Source: Proteobacteria bacterium HN_bin10
Lineage (GTDB): Bacteria; Pseudomonadota; Alphaproteobacteria; Caulobacterales; Aquidulcibacteraceae
Direction: 5' to 3'
Length of the DNA stretch: 7,060 nt
Assembly: GCA_002083515.1 (NCBI GenBank)
Contig: LWDN01000023.1
Location: 1-7,060, forward strand
Part shown: positions 1-5,545 of the stretch, in pieces
Layout of the letters: each line of letters starts with the position of its first letter
Numbering within the stretch: the first letter of the stretch is position 1
The notes under the pieces: model-generated
Databases searched by the model: none
What the model was told of the DNA's origin: nothing
What the model saw: the letters and a program-made list of their open reading frames with translations, nothing else
Translations under genes and position numbers: made by a program

Positions 1-961
1 CGGCGGCGGCGCGGGCGGCGGACGTGGACCGGGCGGCGGCCGCGGCATTTCCTGGCGCGCGATCGGCGGCGTGCTCGCCGCCGGCTGGCTGCTGAGCGGC
101 GTCTACACGGTGAACGAAACCCAGCAGGCGGTGATCACCCGCCTCGGCGCCTATGATCGCACCACCGGCCCCGGCATCCATTGGAACATCCCGGCGCCGA
201 TCGAAGCGCGTCAGGTCGTCGACGTCACCAGTCAGCGGACCGAGGAGATCGGTTGCGTCACGCGCGGCGAGCAATGCGTCGATGTCGCCGACGAGAGCCT
301 GATGATCACCGGCGACCGCAACATCGTGCAGATCCATTTCCGCATCTATTACAACGTCTCCGACGTCGAGAACTTCGTCTTCAATCTTCGCAATCCGGTC
401 AGCGAAGGCGACAATCAAGGCGCGGTGCGCCAAGTCGCCGAGAGCGCCATGCGCGAAATCATCGGCCGCAGTCAGCTCGAGCCGATTATCACCACCGAGC
501 GTCCGATCGTCGAACAGGCGGTGACGCAGCTCGCGCAACAAGTTTTGGACAGCTACGAGGCCGGCGTCGGCGTGCTTCGGGTCGAACTGCTCGATGCTTC
601 GGCGCCGCCGGCGGTTATCGCTGCGTTCAACGACGTCGTCGACGCGGGCAACGAGGCGGAAGCGGCGGTCAACAACGCCAACCGCGAGACCGCGCAAATC
701 GTCAACGCGGCCGAAGCCTACAAAGAGCAGGTGGTGCGTGAAGCCACCGGTGAAGCCGAGCGTTTCGTCTCCGTGTATAACGAGTACCGGCAGGCGCCGC
801 AGGTGACGCGCGACCGGCTCTATCTTGAAACCATGGAGCGTGTGTACCGCACGGGCAATCTCATCATCCTCGATCAACGCGGGGGCGCGGTGCCGTATCT
901 GCCGCTCGACAGCATGGTGCGCCGCCCGGCCGCCCAACCTGAACAGGGAGCGCGCCAATGA
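1..961 (+). CDS. hflK: HflK, FtsH-protease modulator subunit (5'-truncated by window edge)
   Basis: This is the 3' part of hflK: 319 codons are visible and the frame is open to the left edge at base 2, so the true start lies outside. A GTG at 71 falls inside the membrane segment and is not the start. The visible protein begins with a Gly/Arg-rich tail (about residues 1-15), as in other HflK proteins. It continues with one transmembrane helix (about 18-36), an SPFH/band-7 domain (motifs NETQQAVITRLG, GDRNIVQIHFRIYYNV), a charged Ala/Glu-rich coiled coil, and the family signature VTRDRLYLETMERV near the end. In the family, HflK and HflC alternate in a large inner-membrane cage around FtsH hexamers and limit access of membrane substrates. 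The stop overlaps the hflC start (ATGA), which implies translational coupling. The coiled coil looks 11 residues shorter than in E. coli HflK (see findings). Identity is very secure. Confidence 0.96.
   Translation, partial: GGGAGGGRGPGGGRGISWRAIGGVLAAGWLLSGVYTVNETQQAVITRLGAYDRTTGPGIHWNIPAPIEARQVVDVTSQRTEEIGCVTRGEQCVDVADESLMITGDRNIVQIHFRIYYNVSDVENFVFNLRNPVSEGDNQGAVRQVAESAMREIIGRSQLEPIITTERPIVEQAVTQLAQQVLDSYEAGVGVLRVELLDASAPPAVIAAFNDVVDAGNEAEAAVNNANRETAQIVNAAEAYKEQVVREATGEAERFVSVYNEYRQAPQVTRDRLYLETMERVYRTGNLIILDQRGGAVPYLPLDSMVRRPAAQPEQGARQ
945..950 (+). promoter_or_regulatory. Ribosome binding site of hflC
   Basis: AGGGAG lies 7 nt before the ATG at 958, inside the last codons of hflK. It is a good Shine-Dalgarno match. 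It supports the ATG at 958 as the hflC start even though this overlaps the hflK stop. Confidence 0.75.
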
Positions 962-1806
962 CCCGCAACCTTCCCTTCCTGCTGGGCGCCGCGGTCTTGG
1001 CGCTGGTGGTGCTGCTGAACTCGGTGTTCATCGTGCGTCAGGATCGCCAGGCGATCGTGCTTCGCTTCAACGCCATCACCGCGGCCATCAACGAAACCGG
1101 CGCCAACGAGCCCGGCCTTCACTTCAAGGCGCCGTTCATCGACACCGTCATCATCTACGATAAACGCAACATCGGCCTGACCATCGAGGGCCAGGCGGTG
1201 GTGCCGTCGGATCAGGAGCGCCTGATCGTCGATGCCGTGGTTCGCTGGCGCATCGCCGATCCGCGCCGCTTCTATCAGCGCGCGCGCACGGAAGCGCAGG
1301 GCGCCTCGCAGCTGGAGCGCAACGCTGAAGCGGCCATGCGCCGTGCGCTCGGCGGCGCCACATCCAACGACATTATCTCAGGGCGCCGGGCCGAACTCAT
1401 GCAGAGGATCGAGGACGATTTGAACGCGGCCGCCGCCACCGAGCTTGGCCTGCGCGTGGTCGACGTGCGCATTCGGCAGGCCGATTATCCTGAAGACAAC
1501 GAGGCGCGCGTTTACGAGCGGATGCGCTCGGAGCGGTCGCAGGTCGCAGGACGCATCCGCGCCGAGGGCGAGCGCAACGCCACCATCATTCGCGCTCAGG
1601 CGCGCGAACAATCGGAGCGGCTGCGCGGCGAGGGCGAGGCCGAGCGCGCCCGCATCTTCGCGCGCGCCTACGGACGCGACCCCGAGTTCGCCGCGTTCTA
1701 TCGCTCGATGCGGGCGTATGAGGCTTCGATCCAGCAGGGCACGCCGATCGTGGTGCCGCCCGACAGCGACTTCTTCCGCTACATGCAACGCCGCCGCGGC
1801 GGGTAG
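958..1806 (+). CDS. hflC: HflC, FtsH-protease modulator subunit
   Basis: This is a complete 282-residue partner of HflK. A single N-terminal transmembrane helix (about residues 6-25) is followed by the SPFH/band-7 domain: EPGLHFKAPFIDTVI, then SDQERLIVDAVVRWRI and DPRRFYQ. A charged helical arm follows (about 189-238), then the conserved HflC tail DPEFAAFYRSMRAYEASI and PPDSDFFRYM. The protein should sit in the inner membrane with its bulk in the periplasm, forming the FtsH-HflKC supercomplex. It is shorter than E. coli HflC (334 residues, from memory). Part of the difference is 11 residues missing from the helical arm, which mirrors HflK. The start is fixed by the 4-bp overlap with hflK and by a good AGGGAG site. 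The gene ends 19 bp from the converging flgH stop; no hairpin plus T-run lies between. Confidence 0.97.
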   Translation: MTRNLPFLLGAAVLALVVLLNSVFIVRQDRQAIVLRFNAITAAINETGANEPGLHFKAPFIDTVIIYDKRNIGLTIEGQAVVPSDQERLIVDAVVRWRIADPRRFYQRARTEAQGASQLERNAEAAMRRALGGATSNDIISGRRAELMQRIEDDLNAAAATELGLRVVDVRIRQADYPEDNEARVYERMRSERSQVAGRIRAEGERNATIIRAQAREQSERLRGEGEAERARIFARAYGRDPEFAAFYRSMRAYEASIQQGTPIVVPPDSDFFRYMQRRRGG

Positions 1807-1825
1807 GCGAGGAAGGGCTGCTCGG

Positions 1826-2632
1826 TCACCACGGCGTGATGGCGTCGCCGAGGCGCTGGCCCCAGTTCGGCCGCTGCACGGCGCTGATCGAGCCGCGCCC
1901 GCCATAGGAAATGCGGGCTTCGGCGATCTGGGTGTGATTGACCCGATTGCCGGCCGTGACGTCCTCGGGGCGGATGATGCCGCTGACGGTGAGTTCGCGC
2001 AGCTCGCCGTTGATGCGCACCTCCTGGCGGCCGGCCAGCACCAGATTGCCGTTCGGCAACCGGTCGACGATGACGGCGGCGACGGTCAATTCGATCTTCT
2101 CTTCGCGATTGATGGCGCCCGTGCCGCTATGGTCGGAGTCCGAATTGGCGGAGATCATGTTTTCGGGATCGAAGGCGTTGTTGAACAACTGCCCGACCGT
2201 CTGTTCCAGTCCGAAGAAATTGCCGACTCCGGCCGACGTCGACGCTGTGCGCTGGCGATTGGAGGAGTTGGACAATTCGGCGCGGTCGTCGATCTCGATG
2301 TCGACGGTGATGATGTCGCCGATGCGCGAAGCGCGCTGATCGTTGAAGAAGCTGCGCGAGCCGGTGCGCCAGAGCGACATCGGCGCGCCGCTCTCATACG
2401 CCGCCGGTTGCGGTTGCGGCATGGTCTGTTGAGCGCCGCCGGTGAGCGCTTCGGGCGTGCCGACCGGATGCAACTGCGGCGGCGCCAACGATCGGCGCGC
2501 CGCATCGTAGGCGACGCCCGGCGCCGCCAGCGCATCACGCGAGAGTTCGGCGGTGTCGATGCTCGCACAGCCTGTCGCGCCGGCGGCGAGCGCGGCGAGG
2601 GCGAGAGAACGGAGCAGCGTGTCTTTGATCAT
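1826..2632 (-). CDS. flgH: FlgH, flagellar L-ring lipoprotein
   Basis: This 268-residue protein forms the outer-membrane L-ring through which the flagellar rod passes. The N-terminus is a lipoprotein signal: K3 and R9, a hydrophobic Leu/Ala stretch, then ATG-C with the lipidated cysteine at residue 22. The -3 alanine makes the lipobox slightly atypical. FlgH hallmarks follow: SLWRTGSRSFFNDQRASRIGD, then DIITVDIEIDDRA, then the C-terminal half with NGNLVLAGRQEVRINGE and VSGIIRPEDV. The chain ends in Trp, fitting an outer-membrane ring protein. It is the last gene of the flgF-flgG-flgA-flgH operon. Its ATG overlaps the flgA stop by 4 bp and the Shine-Dalgarno site is weak, so translation is probably coupled. 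The P-ring gene flgI, which often neighbours flgH, is absent here because hflC converges immediately downstream. Confidence 0.97.
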   Translation of the reverse strand: MIKDTLLRSLALAALAAGATGCASIDTAELSRDALAAPGVAYDAARRSLAPPQLHPVGTPEALTGGAQQTMPQPQPAAYESGAPMSLWRTGSRSFFNDQRASRIGDIITVDIEIDDRAELSNSSNRQRTASTSAGVGNFFGLEQTVGQLFNNAFDPENMISANSDSDHSGTGAINREEKIELTVAAVIVDRLPNGNLVLAGRQEVRINGELRELTVSGIIRPEDVTAGNRVNHTQIAEARISYGGRGSISAVQRPNWGQRLGDAITPW

Positions 2633-3162
2633 GGATTGGCTCTGGCGGACCCCGGACCGGTGACGACAGCGTCAATGGTGCGGTTGGAAGCAGTGTTGAG
2701 CAGGCGGATGCCTTGGCCGACGGCGCCGTCTTCCAGCGCGCGGGCGCGCATCGACAGCGACATGCCGGGCATCTGATAGACAAGGTTGACGGTCTCGCCG
2801 CGGCGAATGGCGGCGTCGGCCATGACGCGTCCGCCAGCTGTCGCCGGCAGCGTGGCGCGCGCGCCGCCCGGGCGCACGATCTGCACGGCGTTCACGCCAG
2901 CCGGCGCGGTGAAATCCAAGCCAGCAGCCGAAGCCGCTGCACTCAGCACCGGCATCGACAGCGACGCGACTTGTCCCGGCGGCGGCGAAGGCGCCAGCGC
3001 GCGCCCGGCAACCTCAGCCGGCGCGCCAACGAACACATCGCCCATGGTGATGGCGGGGCCGCCGGCTTCGATGCGGGGGCGCAGGGTGACGGTCTGCGCG
3101 TGCGAGACGCCCGCGGCGACGAGAAAGTAGAGGCAGACTGCGAGGCAAAGACGGTGGAGCAC
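2629..3162 (-). CDS. flgA: FlgA, P-ring assembly chaperone
   Basis: This is a 177-residue periplasmic protein that in the family assists assembly of FlgI into the P-ring. It has a Sec-type signal peptide: a hydrophobic core over about residues 4-17, with probable cleavage after SHA near residue 22. A variable middle follows, then the conserved C-terminal SAF-like module with AAIRRGETVNLVYQMPGMSL and ALEDGAVGQGIRLLNTASNR. It is short beside E. coli FlgA (219 residues, from memory), in line with compact alphaproteobacterial forms. The start is GTG at 3162, supported by a strong GGGGAG site that overlaps the flgG stop codon. It lies 13 bp after flgG and overlaps flgH by 4 bp, so it is the third gene of the rod/ring operon. 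Confidence 0.92.
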   Translation of the reverse strand: MLHRLCLAVCLYFLVAAGVSHAQTVTLRPRIEAGGPAITMGDVFVGAPAEVAGRALAPSPPPGQVASLSMPVLSAAASAAGLDFTAPAGVNAVQIVRPGGARATLPATAGGRVMADAAIRRGETVNLVYQMPGMSLSMRARALEDGAVGQGIRLLNTASNRTIDAVVTGPGSARANP

Positions 3163-3168
3163 GATCTA

Positions 3169-3176
3169 TCTCCCCT
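3169..3176 (-). promoter_or_regulatory. Strong ribosome binding site of flgA
   Basis: Read on the minus strand, AGGGGAGA ends 6 nt before the GTG start of flgA, and its first base is shared with the flgG TGA stop region. It is the strongest Shine-Dalgarno match in the operon. It fixes the otherwise uncertain GTG start. Confidence 0.75.
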
Positions 3177-3961
3177 CAGCGCAATTGCGTGGTCGATTGC
3201 AGCATTTCGTCGGCGGCGGTGATGACGCGCGCATTCATCTCGTAAGCGCGCTGCGCCACGATCAGCGCCGAGATTTCCTCCACCGCATTGACGTTGGAGA
3301 GCTCGAGATAGCCTTGCATCAGCGTGCCCAGGCCCGGTGAGCCGGGCGTGGCGGTGTTTGCGGTGCCGGAGGCGGGCGTTTCCAGATAGAGATTGTCGCC
3401 GATCGCTTCCAAGCCGGCCGGATTGATGAAGCTGGCGATTTCCAACTGGCCGATCTGCTGGGGATCGGTTTGCGCCGCCAGCGTCACTTCGACGACGCCG
3501 TCGCGCGTGATCTGAATGGCGGTGGCTTCCTGCGGCACCGTGATCGCGGGTTCGATCGCGTAACCGTCGGCGGTGACGATCTGGCCGTCGGCGTTGACCG
3601 CGAGATTGCCGGCGCGGGTGTAGGCGGTCTGGCCCGAGGGCAGGGTGACCTGGAAGAAACCGCGGCCGTTTATGGCGATGTCGTAGGGATTGCCCGTGGC
3701 GGCGATGCCGCCTTGTTCGGTGTTGCGCCCGACCGCATCGGCCCGCACGCCGACGCCGATCTGGATGCCGAGCGGCAGGATCGCGCCGGACGCGGCTGAG
3801 GTCGCGCCGGGGCGCTCCATGTTCTGGTAGAGCATGTCCTGGAACTCGGCGCGCTGGCGCTTGTAGCTCGTCGTATTCATGTTCGCGATGTTGTGCGAAA
3901 TGACGTCGACGTTGAGCTGCTGGGCTTGCATGCCGCTGGCTGCGATCGAAAGCGCGCGCAT
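3176..3961 (-). CDS. flgG: FlgG, flagellar distal rod protein
   Basis: At 261 residues this matches the usual FlgG length. The N-terminus carries the axial-protein rod signature ASGMQAQQLNVDVISHNIAN followed by NTTSYK (about residues 8-34). The centre has GNPYDIAINGRGFFQV and TAYTRAGNLAVNADGQIVTADGY, typical of FlgG. The C-terminal axial domain has GYLELSNVNAVEEISALIVA then QRAYEMNARVI (about 216-248). FlgG forms the distal rod that crosses the periplasm through the P- and L-rings. It has no signal peptide because it leaves through the flagellar type III export gate. It sits 11 bp after flgF, with AGGA at 3971-3974 as a modest ribosome site overlapping the flgF stop. The ATG at 3961 gives the expected MRALSIAASGM start. 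Confidence 0.98.
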   Translation of the reverse strand: MRALSIAASGMQAQQLNVDVISHNIANMNTTSYKRQRAEFQDMLYQNMERPGATSAASGAILPLGIQIGVGVRADAVGRNTEQGGIAATGNPYDIAINGRGFFQVTLPSGQTAYTRAGNLAVNADGQIVTADGYAIEPAITVPQEATAIQITRDGVVEVTLAAQTDPQQIGQLEIASFINPAGLEAIGDNLYLETPASGTANTATPGSPGLGTLMQGYLELSNVNAVEEISALIVAQRAYEMNARVITAADEMLQSTTQLR

Positions 3962-3972
3962 TGGGGACTATC

Positions 3973-4698
3973 CTAGTTTCCGAGTTGTTGGATCGCGCTC
4001 TTGCGTAACTCGTCCGCCTGCGAAACTATTTTGGCGGCGGACTGATACGCACGCGAAATGGAAATGAGCCTGGTCAGCTCGACCACCGGACGAACGTTCG
4101 ACCCTTCGAGCGCGCCTTGCAGCACCACTCCTTCGAACTCGCCCGGCGCTTGATTTTGCGCGTCCCAAAGGTTGTCCCCGACCTTTGAGAGCGCGCCTGG
4201 CGCGGCGAACGACGCCACGCCGATGCGACCGGCTTCGACACCGGCCACACGTATTGCGCCGTCGCGCCCGATCGAAGGCGTATCGCCTTGCGGATCGAGC
4301 ACGATCGGCGCCCCCCCGGAGCTAAGAACGGCGCGGCCTTCGCTGGTGACCAGCCGTCCTTCCCCCGTAAGCGTAAACGCGCCATCGCGCGTATAAAGCG
4401 GCCCGTTCGGGCCTTCGACCATGATGAAGCCGTCGCCTTCGAGAGCGACATCGAGCGGATTGCCCGTCATCGCGATCGGGCCTTGCTCCATGCGGTGAAG
4501 AATGCCGATGTCGCGCACGAACACGATATCCGATGGCGCTTCTTCGGCCGAGGCGCCGGTGTTCGTCACCTCTCCGAACAGCAATTCGTCGGCCTTGAAG
4601 CCGGAGGTGGCGACGTTGGCGAGATTGTTGGCGGTGACGTCCATACGCCGTTGCAAGACGCGTTGCGTCTGCAGGCCGAGCATGAGCGCGTTATCCAT
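3973..4698 (-). CDS. flgF: FlgF, flagellar proximal rod protein
   Basis: This is a 241-residue rod protein. The frame is open a further 61 codons upstream, to 4881. The family begins with a short MDNAL-type peptide, and here MDNALMLGLQTQRVLQRRMD runs into VTANNLANVATSGFK, so I place the start at ATG 4698. The upstream extension (many Trp, Pro and Arg) has no family resemblance. The centre shows GNPLDVALEGDGFIMVEGPNG and YTRDGAFTLTGEGRLVTSEG. The C-terminal axial domain has LQGALEGSNVRPVVELTRLI then SRAYQSAAKI. FlgF stacks with FlgB, FlgC and FlgG to make the rod and is exported by the flagellar type III system. It is the first gene of the minus-strand operon. It has no Shine-Dalgarno at normal spacing, and a candidate sigma-54 promoter lies so close that its mRNA could be nearly leaderless. 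Confidence 0.95.
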   Translation of the reverse strand: MDNALMLGLQTQRVLQRRMDVTANNLANVATSGFKADELLFGEVTNTGASAEEAPSDIVFVRDIGILHRMEQGPIAMTGNPLDVALEGDGFIMVEGPNGPLYTRDGAFTLTGEGRLVTSEGRAVLSSGGAPIVLDPQGDTPSIGRDGAIRVAGVEAGRIGVASFAAPGALSKVGDNLWDAQNQAPGEFEGVVLQGALEGSNVRPVVELTRLISISRAYQSAAKIVSQADELRKSAIQQLGN

Positions 4699-4703
4699 TC
4701 CCG

Positions 4704-4711
4704 TTAACCAT
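4704..4711 (+). promoter_or_regulatory. Candidate CtrA half-site TTAACCAT
   Basis: TTAACCAT is, as I recall, the CtrA half-site motif in Caulobacter. No second TTAA lies 7 nt away on either side, so it is not the full TTAA-N7-TTAA box. It sits between the -12 element and the start site of the proposed flgF sigma-54 promoter, where bound protein would block initiation. Its function is inferred. Confidence 0.45.
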
Positions 4712-4728
4712 GCAAGGCCCGGGCCAAA
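4711..4728 (-). promoter_or_regulatory. Candidate sigma-54 promoter of the flgF operon
   Basis: Read on the minus strand, TGGCCCGGGCCTTGC fits the sigma-54 pattern TGGCACG-N4-TTGC with one mismatch (A to C) and the required GG-N10-GC spacing (GG at 4725-4724, GC at 4713-4712). The predicted start is about 4700, only 1-4 nt before the flgF ATG. Rod genes are sigma-54 dependent in Caulobacter, which agrees. Part of the match is a 10-bp palindrome (GGCCCGGGCC), so chance is possible. Confidence 0.5.
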
Positions 4729-4790
4729 GCGGAGCGCCTTGATTTTGCTGGCCGCCGCCGCGCCAAGATGGTGAACGGGCGGTGCGAAAC

Positions 4791-4816
4791 TGCCGGGCGG
4801 GCGGCAAGTTTTGCCG
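4791..4816. repeat. Phased CGGCA/TGCCG half-sites, candidate enhancer (FlbD-type)
   Basis: There are three half-sites in alternating orientation: TGCCG at 4791-4795, CGGCA at 4802-4806 and TGCCG at 4812-4816. The last two extend to a 6-bp inverted repeat, CGGCAA-GTT-TTGCCG. They start about one helical turn apart (11 and 10 bp). They lie near -100 from the proposed flgF sigma-54 start, the usual place for an enhancer-binding activator, and about 70-90 bp before fliL. Binding by FlbD (ftr-like site) is inferred from position, not shown. Confidence 0.4.
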
Positions 4817-4831
4817 ATCCTCCACCACTTC

Positions 4832-4866
4832 TTAACCACGTCAGGCCACCAAGGGTGCGGGTTAAC
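4832..4866 (+). promoter_or_regulatory. Two TTAAC motifs upstream of fliL, candidate CtrA control
   Basis: TTAACC (4832-4837) and GTTAAC (4861-4866) lie 52 and 18 bp before the fliL start and begin 30 bp apart, about three helical turns. Neither has a partner at the 7-nt spacing of the full CtrA box. In Caulobacter the fliLM operon is an early, CtrA-controlled class II operon, which fits. I cannot place a convincing -35/-10 pair. Confidence 0.4.
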
Positions 4867-4883
4867 GCGCGAGCGATTCACGC

Positions 4884-5543
4884 ATGTTCGGCAAAGGCAA
4901 GAAAAAGAAGAAGGACGGCGCGCCGGAGGCTGACGCCGAGGCCGAAGGCGCGTCGCCGCCGGCTGAAGGCGAGGGCGGCGAAGGCGCAGAAGGCGAAGCG
5001 CCGGCCAAGAAGAAGATGTCCGGCAAGAAGCTCATCCTGTTCATCGTCTTGCCGGCGGTGCTCGTCTTGGGCGGCGGCGGCGCGGCGGCCTACCTGCTGT
5101 TGTTCAGCGGCGGCGGCGGCGAGCAGCACGCCGAGGCCGAGGCCGGCCACGGCAAGGCCAAGGGCGGCCACGGCGAAGCCGAGGGCGCCGGCGAGGCCGT
5201 GCCTGGGCCAGCGGGCACCACCATCATGCATGGCGACGACGTGGTGTTCGTCACGTTGCCTGAGATGCTGGTGAACATCACCGGCCCGGACGGCCGGCCG
5301 GCTTATCTGAAATTGAAGCTCACCCTCGAAGCGCCCGACGACGCCACCGTCACCGCCCTTGGCGAACACATTCCGCGCGTCACCGACCAGTTCAACGGCT
5401 TCCTGCGCGAGATGCGCACCGACGACCTTGCCGGCTCGGCCGGCGCCTATCGGTTGCGTCTTGAGCTGCTGCGGCGGGTCAATCTCGTGATTGCGCCGCT
5501 GCAGATCAACGCCGTGCTGATCGAAGAAATGCTGGTGCAGTAG
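4884..5543 (+). CDS. fliL: FliL, flagellar basal-body/stator-associated membrane protein
   Basis: This is a 219-residue single-pass inner-membrane protein that surrounds the stator units and helps motor function. The cytoplasmic N-terminus opens with a lysine run (K4-K10), then an acidic Ala/Glu/Gly stretch and a second basic patch (K42-K49). One transmembrane helix spans about residues 50-74 with an internal GGGG. A low-complexity periplasmic linker (about 75-112) follows, with His at 82, 89 and 96. The folded FliL domain starts near VVFVTLPEMLVNI (about 117) and contains RPAYLKLKLTLEA. The C-terminus reads VNLVIAPLQINAVLIEEMLVQ, more divergent than usual. The N-terminal part and linker are longer than in enteric FliL. 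The start at 4884 lacks a good Shine-Dalgarno site (only GAG at 4871). It is the first gene of the fliL-fliM operon. Confidence 0.93.
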   Translation: MFGKGKKKKKDGAPEADAEAEGASPPAEGEGGEGAEGEAPAKKKMSGKKLILFIVLPAVLVLGGGGAAAYLLLFSGGGGEQHAEAEAGHGKAKGGHGEAEGAGEAVPGPAGTTIMHGDDVVFVTLPEMLVNITGPDGRPAYLKLKLTLEAPDDATVTALGEHIPRVTDQFNGFLREMRTDDLAGSAGAYRLRLELLRRVNLVIAPLQINAVLIEEMLVQ

Positions 5544-5545
5544 CG

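Larger units (their letters stand above)
4699..4883. promoter_or_regulatory. Divergent flgF / fliL control region
   Basis: This 185-bp gap between the divergent starts of flgF and fliL must hold both promoters. It contains all three TTAA tetramers I could find in the window (4704, 4832, 4862), each followed by C. It also holds a sigma-54-like element facing flgF (4711-4728), three phased CGGCA/TGCCG half-sites (4791-4816), and a GANTC site (4875-4879). The open reading frame extending flgF through it is taken as non-coding. Confidence 0.8.

Noticed and set aside
71..73. GTG at 71 as the hflK start.
   Set aside because: The frame continues to the window edge with a Gly-rich tail and the first part of the membrane helix, both expected in HflK.
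1807..1825. Possible bidirectional terminator between hflC and flgH.
   Set aside because: Only a 4-bp CGAG/CTCG stem with a 9-nt loop and no T-run; not enough to call.
1445..2776. A long plus-strand open frame (443 codons) across hflC and antisense to flgH.
   Set aside because: It is a GC-rich shadow: it overlaps two well-recognised genes, is Arg/Ala/Gly-rich without any family motif, and has no ribosome site or partner.
4288..4707. Plus-strand open frame antisense to flgF.
   Set aside because: No motif or start signal; explained fully by flgF codon bias on the opposite strand.
4749..4766. A second GG-N10-GC match (TGGCGC...GGCC on the minus strand) as another sigma-54 promoter.
   Set aside because: The -12 half has GGCC instead of TTGC, and such spacing arises easily in GC-repeat sequence; the element at 4711-4728 is far better.
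4802..4816. CGGCAA-GTT-TTGCCG as an intrinsic terminator hairpin.
   Set aside because: The loop is short, no T-run follows on either strand, and it lies between divergent starts where no transcript should end.
4699..4881. A 61-codon in-frame extension upstream of flgF that would start it at 4881.
   Set aside because: The added sequence has no rod-protein features, would overlap the whole control region, and the FlgF family starts at the MDNAL-type peptide encoded at 4698.
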